Shown: positions 1-12,569 of the stretch, in pieces
How the letters are laid out: each line of letters starts with the position of its first letter
How positions within the stretch are numbered: position 1 is the stretch's first letter
From: Viscum album
Taxonomy: Eukaryota > Streptophyta > Magnoliopsida > Santalales > Viscaceae
DNA: 64,000 nucleotides
Assembly (NCBI GenBank): GCA_963277665.1
Contig: OY728136.1
Location: forward strand, 1,980,400,576 to 1,980,464,575
Reading direction: 5' to 3'
Translations under genes and position numbers: made by a program
Notes under the pieces: generated by a model
Database searches by the model: none
What the model was told of the DNA's origin: nothing
The model's input: only the letters and a program-made list of their open reading frames with translations

Positions 1-3000
1 GTAACATTAAATTTTGTTGTTGATGATGAATATAAATACATTTAAGACATCATTAAAAGAATTATTAATAGAAATTAACATTTCCTCTTTAAAAATCACC
101 TTTTACGAAAAAAATATTTACAAAGTATTAGAAAAATAATCATTCAAAATAACCTTGGAAACATTCATTTGAATATTCAATGTAAAAATATCATAAATAT
201 GCAAATATTTTATCAATACATATATGTTAAAAATCCTTTTATACATCGGACATGAAATTCAAAATGTGGCATATGGATAATGATAAAAATATTCCTTTTT
301 TAAACATTTCTTAATAAAGCCAAAGACACCGGAAAATTTCCTTAATAAATAATTTTTTTAATATAATAACATTATTGATTTCTTTAGAAAACACTTATAT
401 GAGGTGAACGATACCATATCTAAAATAAGATATGATATCAGTACCAACTATAAATAAAATATTCATGGACTTTATTTAATAAAAAATCGAAGAAATGGAA
501 ATTATACATGTAAATTACATTCATAACTATAAGATAATTAAATATTTGTGGTTCATGAAAAGAATACCTCATTATCCCTCTCAATGGAAATATGAACATA
601 AATAATCTTTAAATAATATGTCATTTTATCATAAAAATCATTACCGTATTGTTAACTAATAAATCATAAGACCTCAAAAGTTATGACATAAAATGAAATA
701 TTAAATAACCTAAATATATGGAGGATGACGATAACAAAAGTCAATGGGATAAATATACACCTCATGATAGATGATATGTTCATAACATAAACATATGTCC
801 TAGAGATGGGAAATTTGATATGAATAACCCATATAAAGATCATGTCATTGAATTGATAATAAATCATCTAATAGATTATGTGTAAAAAATTTATATCCAA
901 ACTAAAAATGTTTAAATAGAACATAAACAAAATATAGGTCATTTTATATTTAATATCAACATAATATAATAAATGAATAAGTTATATAACCCAATCAACG
1001 AAAATTTGGTTATGAAAACCCCTACCACTTTTTAACATTCAAGTCCACTACATTTGGAAGAAACAATAATAACATAAAATTCCATGAATTATGAATGAAT
1101 AATGATATAAAATGTAAATGTTTATCTATATACACAATATTAAATAAATTAGGTGCATGAAATTAAAATATTCCCCAATGAAGGAAAATTGATATGAAAT
1201 CCCTAACCTCGAGTCCATACATTCCAAGAATATCCTTCGAATAATGTATTTCTAAAATTAGTAAATTATTTCATATCATAATGATATTTTATGGGTTTAA
1301 TAAATTATAATAAAACCAATTATTTCATTTAATTTAATGAAATATTAAATTAAATAGTCTTTTAAGTCCACATTCGGTTTTTTGAGGACGTTCGATTCAT
1401 AATTTCAAAACGAATTCAGTATGTTTATGATGGTCAAAGTGGTTATTTTTTCATTCTTTATTGAATAATAATAATAAATTATTATTATTATTATGAATTA
1501 ATTTGAAATTTTAATCTAACCATTGAATATGTTTATGAAAAATGAACTATATTTCATTCATGGAGACTATAGGACATACGTACTCATGAAAAACATTTCC
1601 ATTTTTTTAAGAACAGTAGTGGGTGGAGGTAAGTATTATTTTATATTTAAAAAATAATTATAATATCATAAATAACATATTGTATTTTTATAAACAATTA
1701 TATTTACCATAAATGTGATCCGGTGATGAATAATGAATCACACGACTTTGTGGATGTGGTAATCTACACATACACATGAACAAAATTATCATTTTAAAAT
1801 GGCTATAATGGTAAGAAAATAAGTGAAATGATATATTTAAATAATTTTAATTATATAAATAATATCAAACACATATATATCTATTTGTTTATATATATAT
1901 TAAATATATCATTAAAAATACCAATGAGTGGCTTTGATGGAAAATGATGTTTATCCGTTCGTGAGGCTGTAGTTTTCCATACAAATTATTGACAGTGTCA
2001 TTTACCTTTTAATGTGAAAATGATTATGATTATGTTTAACTAATTAACATTACAATGTATCATTTTTTGGGTTATACTAATTTTTTATATTATAATGGTT
2101 TGATGAGTTTTGATGGATGTAGAAAAATAAATATAACTAAATCGTGTGGTAAAAAGCTACACCTATTATTTAGAAGACCTCATGTTCTTTAAACCTCAAT
2201 ACCAATGAGGTTTGTATTCTGACCAAATAAAAAACATTAGAACAATGGTAGTGATGATATGGAGATAATTATTTAAGTATTTATCAAACTACAATATTCA
2301 AAATTTGTGAGTAAGAGAGAAGAGGAGGTTCCCTTTTATATGTGTGGGGAGTGTCATTCTTTGAATAACATAAAGTATTAAATTAATTAAATTTATTTTC
2401 TTTGGAAATGTTGATGTGATTTTATATATTTAGAAAATAGTATTATTATGAGTTAAAATTATATAATCTAATAATTTTTTTAAATGTTTAGGTAATTCTA
2501 TCACCCTTAAACCTATTTTAACCTCTTGTTAACCCTTTTAACATGTAACATGATATCAAATTTTTTACTCTTTATGGGTAAATAATGTTAATATATAAAT
2601 AAAACGGACCCATAAATGAAATGTTTTGATATTATTGACGATATAACATTCACATGAAAAAATGTAGAATTTAAAATCATTTAAACAATATTTTTTTATT
2701 CTCAAATATCATTAATGTCATTTTGAAACTATTCATTTATTTGGACTCTAATGTCATAAATATAACAATTTAATATGAATATAATATATTTTACTATAAA
2801 TAATATAATAATATTAACTATAAAACTCACCTTTTTCCCTATTAATTTTTAACATCTTTTTATCACTATATAAACATATAATTGAAATTTAAAAGCAAGA
2901 GAGTGGCAGTTTTAATGTATCCTTAAATAAATATATAAATAAAAAAATAAAACATAAAATTCAAAAAACATCATATTTGGAATTATGAATGATTATTGGT

Positions 3001-4676
3001 GAAATAAACTCATAAAATTAAATAATTAAATGTTTTTTAATGAATTTAGAGCCTATTAAAAAATATTAAGTAGGTATTACCAATTTTAGATTTACCGAGA
3101 TGACAAATATTTATCACAGTTACCATTTATAGTGAATAAAAAAATTAGGGAAATTTTTACCAAATATGAACCTAATTAATCTCATTATTGATTATATTTT
3201 TCAAAATTTAATCCCTATAACTAGAATATATTAATTTAAAATACACAACGCAATGTAAAATTGTTTTTTAAGGCATGTTAAGCCCAAAAAATGGACTTAC
3301 ACCAAAATAATGTATAATAATTATTAAAATTAAATTAATTAGATTATATATAAATAAAGAATAATTATTTTAATTTAAAATTAAATTAAATTAATAGTTG
3401 AAAATTTTAATGAAAAATTTTATGGTTTTAAAATAATCGATATTTTTCATTATTCATTGAAAAGTCAATATTTTTGAAAGAACTCAAAAGTTCACCCAAA
3501 GAAAGTGATGATCTGATGATTTAAAAATTAAAGCTAATTTTATCAAATAAATTTTCTCAATGTTGCAGATATTATCTATTATATTTTATAACAAAAATTA
3601 GAAAAAATATTTTTCAATAAAACATATTCTTCAAGCTTAAAAAGATATTACTAAAAATGATGTTCTTATTTCTTAAAAATAATAAATACAAATGTATTTA
3701 ATAGTACATATATATAATGTGTTTAATTATATACATAACTTCTAATTCAACATCTAGTCTATAACTGCTATATCTAGGTAATAATAATTAATGATTGATA
3801 ATGCTCAATGTTGAGTATCTTATGCACAAATAAATAGTCTTATTTTTGAAATATATGTGTATTTCAGTCACTATCTGGTGAAAGTGGTTATAAATTATCA
3901 CAAGATCCATTATATCATAAATTAAGATCAAAATAACGTCATTTAATATGATTTAGAATGCTTTTTAGGTAATTTAACCCTTCTCTCTTTACATACCCGT
4001 CATAAATACTTTTAACCTTTATTATAATGACAAATTTTTACATCGATTAATATTCATCACGATTAAAAATTATATTCACATTATTAGATAGTATTAATGA
4101 ATCTTATTCAAAGTATTTAATCCATTTTTATGATATTTGATTTCTATAAGTTGCATAAATTCATATTAATACTAGTGTGAAAAAATCAGTGAAATACAGT
4201 TTTAGAAAAAATACATTTCAAGAATAAAATGGAATTATTATTATTTCATGCCTAGTAATAATACTTGCATAAATGTTGAAATGTTTTATTTAATATGTTA
4301 TACACACATTTAATTGAAATCATTAATCAATATATATTATTTTAATCTATTAATATAACAACACATTGTGACCCAAAATAAAATTTTCATAAAAAAAACT
4401 TATCTTCATTTACCTTTGAATGCATTGTTTTCGTTTCAATCCAATTTATGATCAATGACTTTATTTTATTAATCTGTGAATAATATTTTTCATAATTTAT
4501 TTTCTCCTATTCATTCCCACCAATCCAATGGATAGGAAATAATTAACACATGAAATAAAAATATTTAAATAGTATATTGTGGTTCATTTAAACATAGTGT
4601 TGCGTGTAATGGCCATTAAAGACATAAAATTTATTTAAAGAAATTTATATCATAACACATCAGGGAGATTAATATA
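1..4676 (-). mobile_element. E0: old, decayed large LTR (LTR-like block, left end at or beyond the window edge)
   Basis: This block is collinear with the LTRs of E1. It carries two or three copies of the triplicated LTR module (near 1,562, 1,751 and perhaps 1,930), then a 'cccttttat' stretch near 2,332, 770 bases after the first module, as in E1. A 'gtgttgcgtgta' motif sits near 4,595, just inside the right end, again as in E1. The right end is placed at about 4,676 by comparison with the E1 LTR end. Collinearity predicts the left end within tens of bases of position 1, so the window may start almost at the LTR edge. No coding remnant is visible. Orientation is inferred from the E1 match. It could be a solo LTR or half of an element running off the window. 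Confidence 0.55.
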
Positions 4677-6028
4677 AAATTTTTATTGGTCACTTAGTGA
4701 CATTGAAAAAAGGGATTCTATAGGTTAACATTTGATTTATTTGAAATATATTGTGGTGGGCGTGCACATATAAAGATATGAGTATGAGTAATGTTGATCA
4801 CACCAGACCCCTTAGTGGCTTGAGTAGCAATAATTTTTTTCTAGAGGATTTTTTTTAGTTTTTGTTATTTGGATTTCATATGTTTTTTATGTTTCTCAGG
4901 CTTGTAGGTAAACACAATTAGGCCCTTAGATAGGTAATTTGTTTAAGATAAACTGTTTTGTGAAAAATTTGAGAGTACATAATGAAACCATATCCAAAGT
5001 TGTTTGGATGGATTTACAAGGATTTGGGAAATTTGTCACTAAAAATCAATGTTTGTTCTATGAAAGTGGGAGATTTTTGGATTTGAAATAAAATATATAA
5101 GCATATGTTATATTAACATAGACCACATGCATAAGATACAAGTTATATGTGTGTATGTGTGTGTGTGTGTGTGTTCACATTCACTTTCACATGTGTGTGT
5201 GTGTGTGATGCATATATATATAGCATGATAATATATAGTATGTGATATTATACATAAATATTTGATATATAATATATATATATATATCAAAGTGTTTTAG
5301 GAATTTCAATCCTAATCCACACATATGATGCCTATATATCATGAATATGATATATATATATATAATACATCAATATGATACATGGATTCATGATGATAGA
5401 TTAATGGAGTATAAAATTATATAATAAATTTATACATTTTCAATAAAATATGTATTATATTTCACCCTCTCATAATATCATATAGTTTTAAAATATTTCA
5501 TGATGTTCATTGAAAGAATTTAATAAACTAATTAAATAGGTTCATATAATGGGTATTATTTTATAATACCATAGTATAATAGATGTATGATTAATTCTTG
5601 ATGAAGCATCAGATATTTCTTTTAAAAGCCGAAATGGGTCTTCATATTGTGGGGATTTATCACATTCTTTTAAATTTGTTGCTTATCATCAATTTTATGA
5701 AATTTTTTATAAGATACTTCTTCCCAAGCCTCAGTCATATCCAATAGGGTTCTATAAAGCCTTAGATATCTTAAGTATCCCCTAGTAACTAATCGGAATC
5801 TAGTGGTTGGTGTATTATCCAGGGAGGTATTAGTTCTTTCTCTTGTTATTCTTATGATATTCCTCATTTAATATCTTGGGATCAATGAAGAAGACAGTAA
5901 TTGTAAACATGGACCACATAAGCTTTGTTTTTCCTATCTTTTTCATGTTGATTCTAGATTAGGGTAGAATCATCCTTTTTGGGTGTTCTAATTATATAAT
6001 ATGATTATATGAAGATCCTCTAATACTA
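4677..6028. other. Unassigned AT-rich spacer with microsatellites
   Basis: No gene or transposon domain is recognised. A 65-codon open stretch on the minus strand (5,670-5,867) has no motif I know and no flanking coding signal, so I do not call it a gene. The stretch right after the E0 end shows neither a clear primer site nor a polypyrimidine run, so it is not obviously the interior of E0. Confidence 0.5.
5147..5295. repeat. TG/CA and TA microsatellite cluster
   Basis: Two (TG)n runs, interrupted by a short 'ttcacattcactttcaca' insert, lead into (TA)n runs around 5,213-5,290. Another short (AT)n run lies near 5,350-5,364. These are simple sequence repeats. Short open frames through them translate as His/Thr runs and are artefacts. 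Confidence 0.9.
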
Positions 6029-6500
6029 ACCATCAATACTATTACCACCACCACCTCCACCATAACTACTACTACTAATAAAAAAATACAACTACCACCT
6101 CTATTACTACAACTACCACTACCATTACCACAATCACTACTACTATAACTGAAACTAATATTAATACTAATACTGATGCTACTACCTCTAATATTACCAT
6201 CACTCCAACCACCACTGCCACAAAAACATCTACCACCTCCATGTATACTACTACTAGTATTGATATTATTTCTACTTATACTTGTACTTATATTGCTACT
6301 ACTACTACTAGAACAACCACAACTTATAATTCTACTATAACTACCACCACCACCACCTCCTCTAATAATACTTATACTAAAACAAATACTACTACAACCC
6401 CCAAAAACACCACCAACACCACCAATACAACTACTAATATAACTATTACTACCACTAGTAATATTACTACTAATATTATTACAACTACTAATAATACAAA
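6029..6500 (+). repeat. Compound triplet microsatellite array (ACY/AAT/ATT units)
   Basis: About 470 bases are built almost wholly from three-base units of the form ACT, ACC, ACA, AAT and ATT, in phase over most of the length. Translated on the plus strand it gives Thr/Asn/Ile runs. A 105-codon open frame here is a by-product of the triplet phase and not evidence of a gene. The array is imperfect, as expected of an old microsatellite that has collected substitutions. Confidence 0.9.
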
Positions 6501-6622
6501 TTATATACTTATTATAAATACTATTTTTACCTTTTTATTACAATTACTAAATAAATAGAATTGAATAAATAATTTCATTACAAATAGAATTTACTAATTG
6601 AAATAAACATGAATACAAAAAA

Positions 6623-7480
6623 TGACTACCTGATATGGTTCAATATTATGAATCAAGCTATGAAAAAAAACAAAATTTAAGACCAAAAAACTAGAAAACA
6701 AGATTCTGGTCAATTTCTTTACCAGAATTATATTTTCAACCATCTTATACCATAACCCAGCATTGAGAGAAATAAATTAATCATTATGTTTAAACCCAAT
6801 CCTAAAATATAAATGATGATGTAGAAAATATATTGACATACACATGGATGGTTTGAGTATGAATCTTGGTTTTCCACCACTAACATTCCTTTAAACAACA
6901 CCAACAATATATAGTGGGTTCACAATATAATATGAAAACCATAAATTATACATCCCATCTCTCGATACAATGGGTAATATATATCCACCTATTGCATCAT
7001 ATTACACTCTGTGTCATACAAAATTAAATTATGTACTTCCAAAAAATAAGAACACATTAAAAGATTACCCAACATGGGTCAATATCATACATTAGTCTAT
7101 AAAACAATAAACACTATAGACCAAATCATTAAAACATAATGTTACACTCTATTATATCTATAAAATCATCTATAAAACTATGAAATACCATAAACCGTCA
7201 GATACCTACACTACTCTTGCCTCAGGGTATCTACCCATCTTAAAATATAAGCTATAAAGATGAAAATTTATCTAGATAACATTGGATGCTTTGAGTATGA
7301 ATATCAGACGAACACTGCCAACATTACCTTTAATTTCTCCCAAAAATATAATGTTCTTTCATAATATGAAATTTCAATCATCAATTTCCCATACTATCTA
7401 TTGATATAAGGGGTATTATACCATCACCCACATGTATCATCCTGCCTACTTCAACTACTAATAGAGTGTGAAAATGTACC
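6623..7480. repeat. ~438 bp direct tandem duplication
   Basis: Three landmarks recur at one offset: 'gactacc...ggttcaatatta' at 6,623 against 'gattacc...gggtcaatatca' at 7,062; 'ggtttgagtatgaat' near 6,850 against 'gctttgagtatgaat' near 7,287; and 'acaatataatatgaaa' near 6,922 against 'tttcataatatgaaat' near 7,355. Offsets are 437-439 bases. The copies are diverged but collinear. No coding content is recognised. The unit lies just left of repeat L and may belong to the same element. Confidence 0.75.
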
Positions 7481-8149
7481 CATAGTCTATATACACCTTT
7501 AGAGATAATGAATCATTTACCTATTTATCATTACCAAGATACATTTCATCATTATAATTGTTGTCTCCTAGTAAATGACACACTACAAGACAACATTACA
7601 CAACCATACTCAACACCTCCATGATCATCACCCCTGATCAATTGAAAAATATCACCAACATTCACTAGGGTGTCAATAAGATCATAATTAGCCCCATGTC
7701 TTGAAGAACTTCATATCTACCATCTAAAATTATTGGATAATCACATTACGAAAATCATGGTCACAGAAGGAAAACATTTTGATCATATTGACATCATCAT
7801 CCAACCCTTAAGGGCATCTGATAGGTTATTATATCCATCTCTTTCTCCACTCACTGGTAAAAAATCACATTGATTACATCATAGTGACATATCATCCTAT
7901 AGTCCCTTCTTAACTCTAGAGTCATGAGATTTATCTCTTCCTCTTAGAACTATTCATCAAATTATATTCATTCTAACCTGGGATCTTCTCATGTAAATTC
8001 TCTCAAAGACCCATAGAAATATCATTCCTAGTTACCCAGACAACACACACCTCAATTACATAGGATTAAAAAAATTTCTCCCTTGGAAGATCTTTCTAGA
8101 CCATTAACTGGTTTAAACACTCCATACCATTATCTATCTTGACATATAT

Positions 8150-9071
8150 TTCTAATTCTACTCATCACACACACTAATTTTTTATTTCCTCTTTAAGATG
8201 GTGTTTCTTACCAAGCAAGAAAAAAAATACAATTCATTCATAATCAAGAATGAAAAATATCTTTTTCTTACAGAATTAGACACATAAAACCAACATTGTC
8301 TATCTACCTTTCATCTCAATCCCTTGACCTATTCCAAGCCTCTCCTAACTCAACCAGTATAATTACCCCTGGTAAAATAAGGTTTAGAAAAATCCAAAAT
8401 ACCAAAAGTGAAAATGTTTACTTTTTCCAACCATTGAAGGCTCAATTTTATCCTATATATTTACCTAGGGCACTCTCAATCCCTATAAAATCTACTTAAA
8501 TAGACAGTTATATTTATCCTTCCACAATCATGCATAAATATATATATAGTTTAGTACTGTATTGGAAAACAACTTTGACCAATTAATTTCCATCATCTCC
8601 ATGATATCTAATACATTAACAAGATCTTCTAACCACATATTTACACCTATGACATTTGCTAAATCCACTATTTGAAAAATAATTAATTATAACATTTTAT
8701 AATTAACTATATAATTTAATACAGTAAGGAATAATAACATAAAAAACTCACCAATCAATGTCTACTTAACATAACCTTGAGAAACTATTAGATAACATCT
8801 CAAGGCATGATTCCAATACTCCTTCGAAAAATAAAAATTACCAGATACTCAGTTGATATTTGATTTTAAGACAGTACAATGGAATCCCATGAAAAATACA
8901 TTGAGCATCATTCCTCCAAAATAATGATGAATGATGTAATTCATTTATCATTCTAGGAAGTCCTTAATATCTATCATATGAAAAATAACCATTTATCTAG
9001 ATGATTTTTCCATGATCGGGTAGAAATATCTTCCAAAACATATGCCAAAAATATAAAAATTTGATGGAATT
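8150..9071 (-). repeat. Repeat L: left member of the E3 LTR-like pair
   Basis: This segment is collinear with 37,450-38,377 (repeat R). Shared landmarks include 'ccaaaataccaaaagtg', 'tgaatgatgt' and 'aaaatamccatttatc', followed by about 100 bases that align almost without gaps up to 9,071. The pair is best read as LTR ends of a minus-strand element, E3, because R is bordered on its inner side by a possible reverse-complement primer site. The right end of L lies exactly at the start of the E2 5' LTR. The left end of L is not resolved and may lie anywhere between 6,550 and 7,500. Confidence 0.5.
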
Positions 9072-10787
9072 TTTAATATCCCATGATTCTGTGAAATTTT
9101 TGGAGTTAATTTAATCTTTATGATATTAAGCATTCACACAACATTGAATATAGTATGTGTTATATGAAGGATCTATGTTTGGATTTTGTTTCATGCAAAA
9201 CTAAGATTATCTTGTGGTACATGAAACATTATGTTTAGATTGTGTTACACGCAATGTAGAGTTTCTTTGATATATTGTGTTTCATGCAAGGACATGTTTT
9301 ACTAACAAATAATATAATATTAATATTGTTATTAAAATAATAATATACATACCACCAATCCATTAGAATTGATGTTATGAAACATATCGACTAAATGATG
9401 AAAATATGATTTACAGATGAATATAAAATTAATCCATTGTTCATAAATTATTTGTAAATGAATGATAAGTATATTTTAAAATAAATAAAATACTTTTCAA
9501 AAAACTATTTTTATATGTACAAAATCAATTTTTTCTCAATAAACTAAAAAACCAAATTTCATGAATATGGTCAAAAAGATTAAAATATAATATATTCATT
9601 CAATATTTTTGATAAACATAAAATAGTTTTTATAAACATATTATAAGAATAAATTCAATTATATTAATAAAAAGAGGAATTTTTTTAAAAGGCAATTTTA
9701 CCGCCTTTTAATGGAGAACCCATTTTAAATATACATTGTTGAAACATTTATTATTTTTATTCCAAAAATTAAACATCCTTTATGAAATAATAATATAAAA
9801 TTTTAATTTGGTTTAAATTATTTATATGTTGATGATAAGTTACATGTTTTGATGAATAGCTAAAAAATAAGGAATTTTAATTGAAAAATGCTTTTTCATC
9901 ATATTTATTTAAATATTTAGATTAAGTTTTAAATATATTTTAAAGTATATTTCGATAAATTATATATATAATAATCCAATTTAGGTCATTTAAAATAGTT
10001 TAAAATTGAAATTGTATATAAAAACATTCTAGACTTTTGATCTTTTACATTAAAAACCTTCTTTCTCGTCACATCTGTGAGATTATTTTCAAATTAATTT
10101 CTTCCACTTATATTATTAGAATTTGGAAAAATGGATTATATATTTTTAATAATAAAATTTATATTTTCTATGAATCCAAACATATTTTTTTACCAAAACT
10201 ATTGATAAAAGTAATTAAAATAAATTACAACGATTATGGTAAAAACCAGTTTACTTATTAGTGAAACCTTAACATAAGTGGATAAATAATGTTGAAAAAA
10301 GTAATAAAAACTATGTATATACTATGACTGTATACTTATATTAAAAAAGGACCATTACTTTAGAAACATTATGTAAGGGATACCTCTCAATAATGTTTAC
10401 ATTTTTATATTTATAAGAATGTGATTCCACCTCCACTATAAAAATAAACTCACTTAATTATTTAATCACGCCCATTAGCCACCTTGGATCATTCAAACCA
10501 TGCCCAAATAATCCCTCAAATTCTCTCCTATCATCCTAGAATCCTCACATTGGGCATAAATCCAACCAAAGAAACCATTTGGTGCAAACCAGAAGGGGAT
10601 TACAAGAAAAAAGAGTCAATGTTCTTCAACATCTCTTTCTTTTTTATTTCTTTCTCTAACCATTAAATTTTCTTATTAAATGATTATAAAATTAAAAATC
10701 TATCCTAAATATGTTGATATGTCTTTATTCTACGTTTTAGACATAAATATACACACACATCAAACAAATGGGTAACAAAATTACTAT

Positions 10788-11214
10788 TTGTGTGCACGAT
10801 GAACTACCACCTCGTGAAACATTATCGTTTGTTTTTTCCTTTACAACCTCTCATGATTAATATTTATTATGGAAATACAATTTTTATATGATATTTATGA
10901 TATTTATGATTAATTTTTTCTTCTTCAATCGTTATATAAAATATACCTTCATGCCTCCCATTTTTTGTAAATACGATAAATTTATTTGTGGATATGTGGA
11001 CTACCACCTCCTCAAAGTGAAATGATTAGTTCACACATTTAATGGAATCTATTAAGAAATGGTCTATAAATTTTTCTTGATATGTATAAAATAATAATTA
11101 TTCAAGAATTATAATATATATACATATTTTTCATTTACTTACTTTCTTTCAAAATGACAAGAAAATAGAAATAAAGTTAATGAGTACATACGGCCAACCG
11201 TCTCTATGAAAGTG
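10788..11214 (+). repeat. Triplicated ~195 bp LTR module, E2 5' copy
   Basis: Three cores are spaced 196 and 194 bases apart: 'ctaccacctc' at 10,804, 'ctaccacctc' at 11,000 and 'ccaaccgtctc' at 11,194. The third is preceded by 'gtacatacggc'. On the reverse strand the same core occurs three times in each E1 LTR. It is unusually GC- and CpG-containing for this window. The position inside the LTR suggests promoter or enhancer repeats, which is inference. Confidence 0.75.
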
Positions 11215-12564
11215 TTTTCCATTTCATATTTATATATTTTATCAATTATTATAAATATTAATATAATAACTATATATGATATAAATCATACCTTACTTTT
11301 TTAAAAATAATTAAACCATGATCTATTTCATTGTATCAAGAATAACCAGTCAAAACATATACAAAGAAACAAATCGGATATCTCCAAAAATATATCATTT
11401 ACATGAAATTATTAATAAATTGGTAATATAATGTCATAAGTGAATAACAGATGGTATGATATATAATAATATTATTCTTTGATATATTTATAATAAAATT
11501 TTATTTAGAATATATGAGTTTTATATTTTTTTTTAGGAAATTCAAGAATTCAGGTAAGGGTTTTCTCACCTCACTTTATTTCTGTGAGACTTATGAATTG
11601 TTCACCAATAATTTTTTTTATATAATTACCATGAATTTATTATTCTATTATTATAAATAAAATTACATGTATTCACATATCCATTTAATGATCATGCTTT
11701 CATAGGGTTTATGGTTCAAAAGGTTCCAAATCGTTATGGTCATTTTTTCTCAATTAGACTTCTTTAAGATACATGAAATTTTATGCACCAATTTCTTTAT
11801 ATGAAGTGTATATATAGAATATTGACATGTTATATCATGAATATGATTATTTTAATGATTTTTTATTATTAATGTAATATTTTTTTCGTGTGAAATTTTA
11901 TTAAATGTTACCAAAGTGGTAACAAATTATTTCTACAATAACATCATTTATTGGGATTGATTATGATTATGATTCCATTGATAAAATATTATGATCCATA
12001 TCTCAATAAATCTAATGATTATTAGAATCTAAAAATAATTAATGTTATCATTATTTAATAAAATGTTTTCAAGATAATCCAACATTTTTTCTCTTTTCAG
12101 TCATAAATACATGTTCTTCTAAAAACTTGTTTCATATAAATGTATTCTAAAGTGTTTTAATATGAATATAAACTTTCATTTTAAATTTCCTTACCTTTTT
12201 AGTCAAAATTGGTTTCAAAAAAGAATCTCCTTTTTGGTTTCTAATGAAGGAACTTTTATAATCTTTTTACGGTTTAAAAGAAATATTCAACATATAGAGA
12301 TTTAACTGCCATCACGATAGTCATTTCATTAATGATTCCCTTGAATAATTAAAAGGTTAGTTTTTGTTAAGAAAAATTGATTCCCTAATATTATTGTAAT
12401 TCATTGTTTTAAAATTTTTTTAAAATGAAATGGATTTCAAAAGTGTTATATGTTCTAAAAAATGCTTAAAATGGTTTTAATATCTTCTTTTATATGTTTT
12501 CATAGTTATATTCAAATAAAATAATTTATGTTTTTAAAATATTTTTTATTATATGAATGAATAT

Positions 12565-12569
12565 TTTCC
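12565..12569. repeat. E1 target-site duplication, left copy (TTTCC)
   Basis: The five bases 'tttcc' lie directly before the E1 start and recur exactly at 23,791-23,795 directly after its end. Five base pairs is the usual duplication for Ty3/gypsy integrases. Confidence 0.9.

Larger units (their letters stand above)
9072..12569 (+). mobile_element. E2 5' LTR, first part
   Basis: It starts 'tttaatatccc', a decayed form of the TGTAACACCCC start. The matching 3' LTR starts 'tgtgacactcc'. Shared landmarks include 'ttaatttaatctttatgatatt' counterparts just inside the start, a conserved 'cattcacacaaca' motif, and the triplicated module at 10,788-11,214. It stops at the E1 target site. Confidence 0.8.

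Noticed and set aside
5670..5867. 65-codon open frame, minus strand, Arg-rich
   Set aside because: Looked briefly like a gene fragment because it is less AT-rich, but no family is recognised and no neighbouring exon or transposon domain supports it.
6241..6558. 105-codon open frame, Thr/Asn-rich
   Set aside because: Produced by the triplet microsatellite phase. No start context, no domain.
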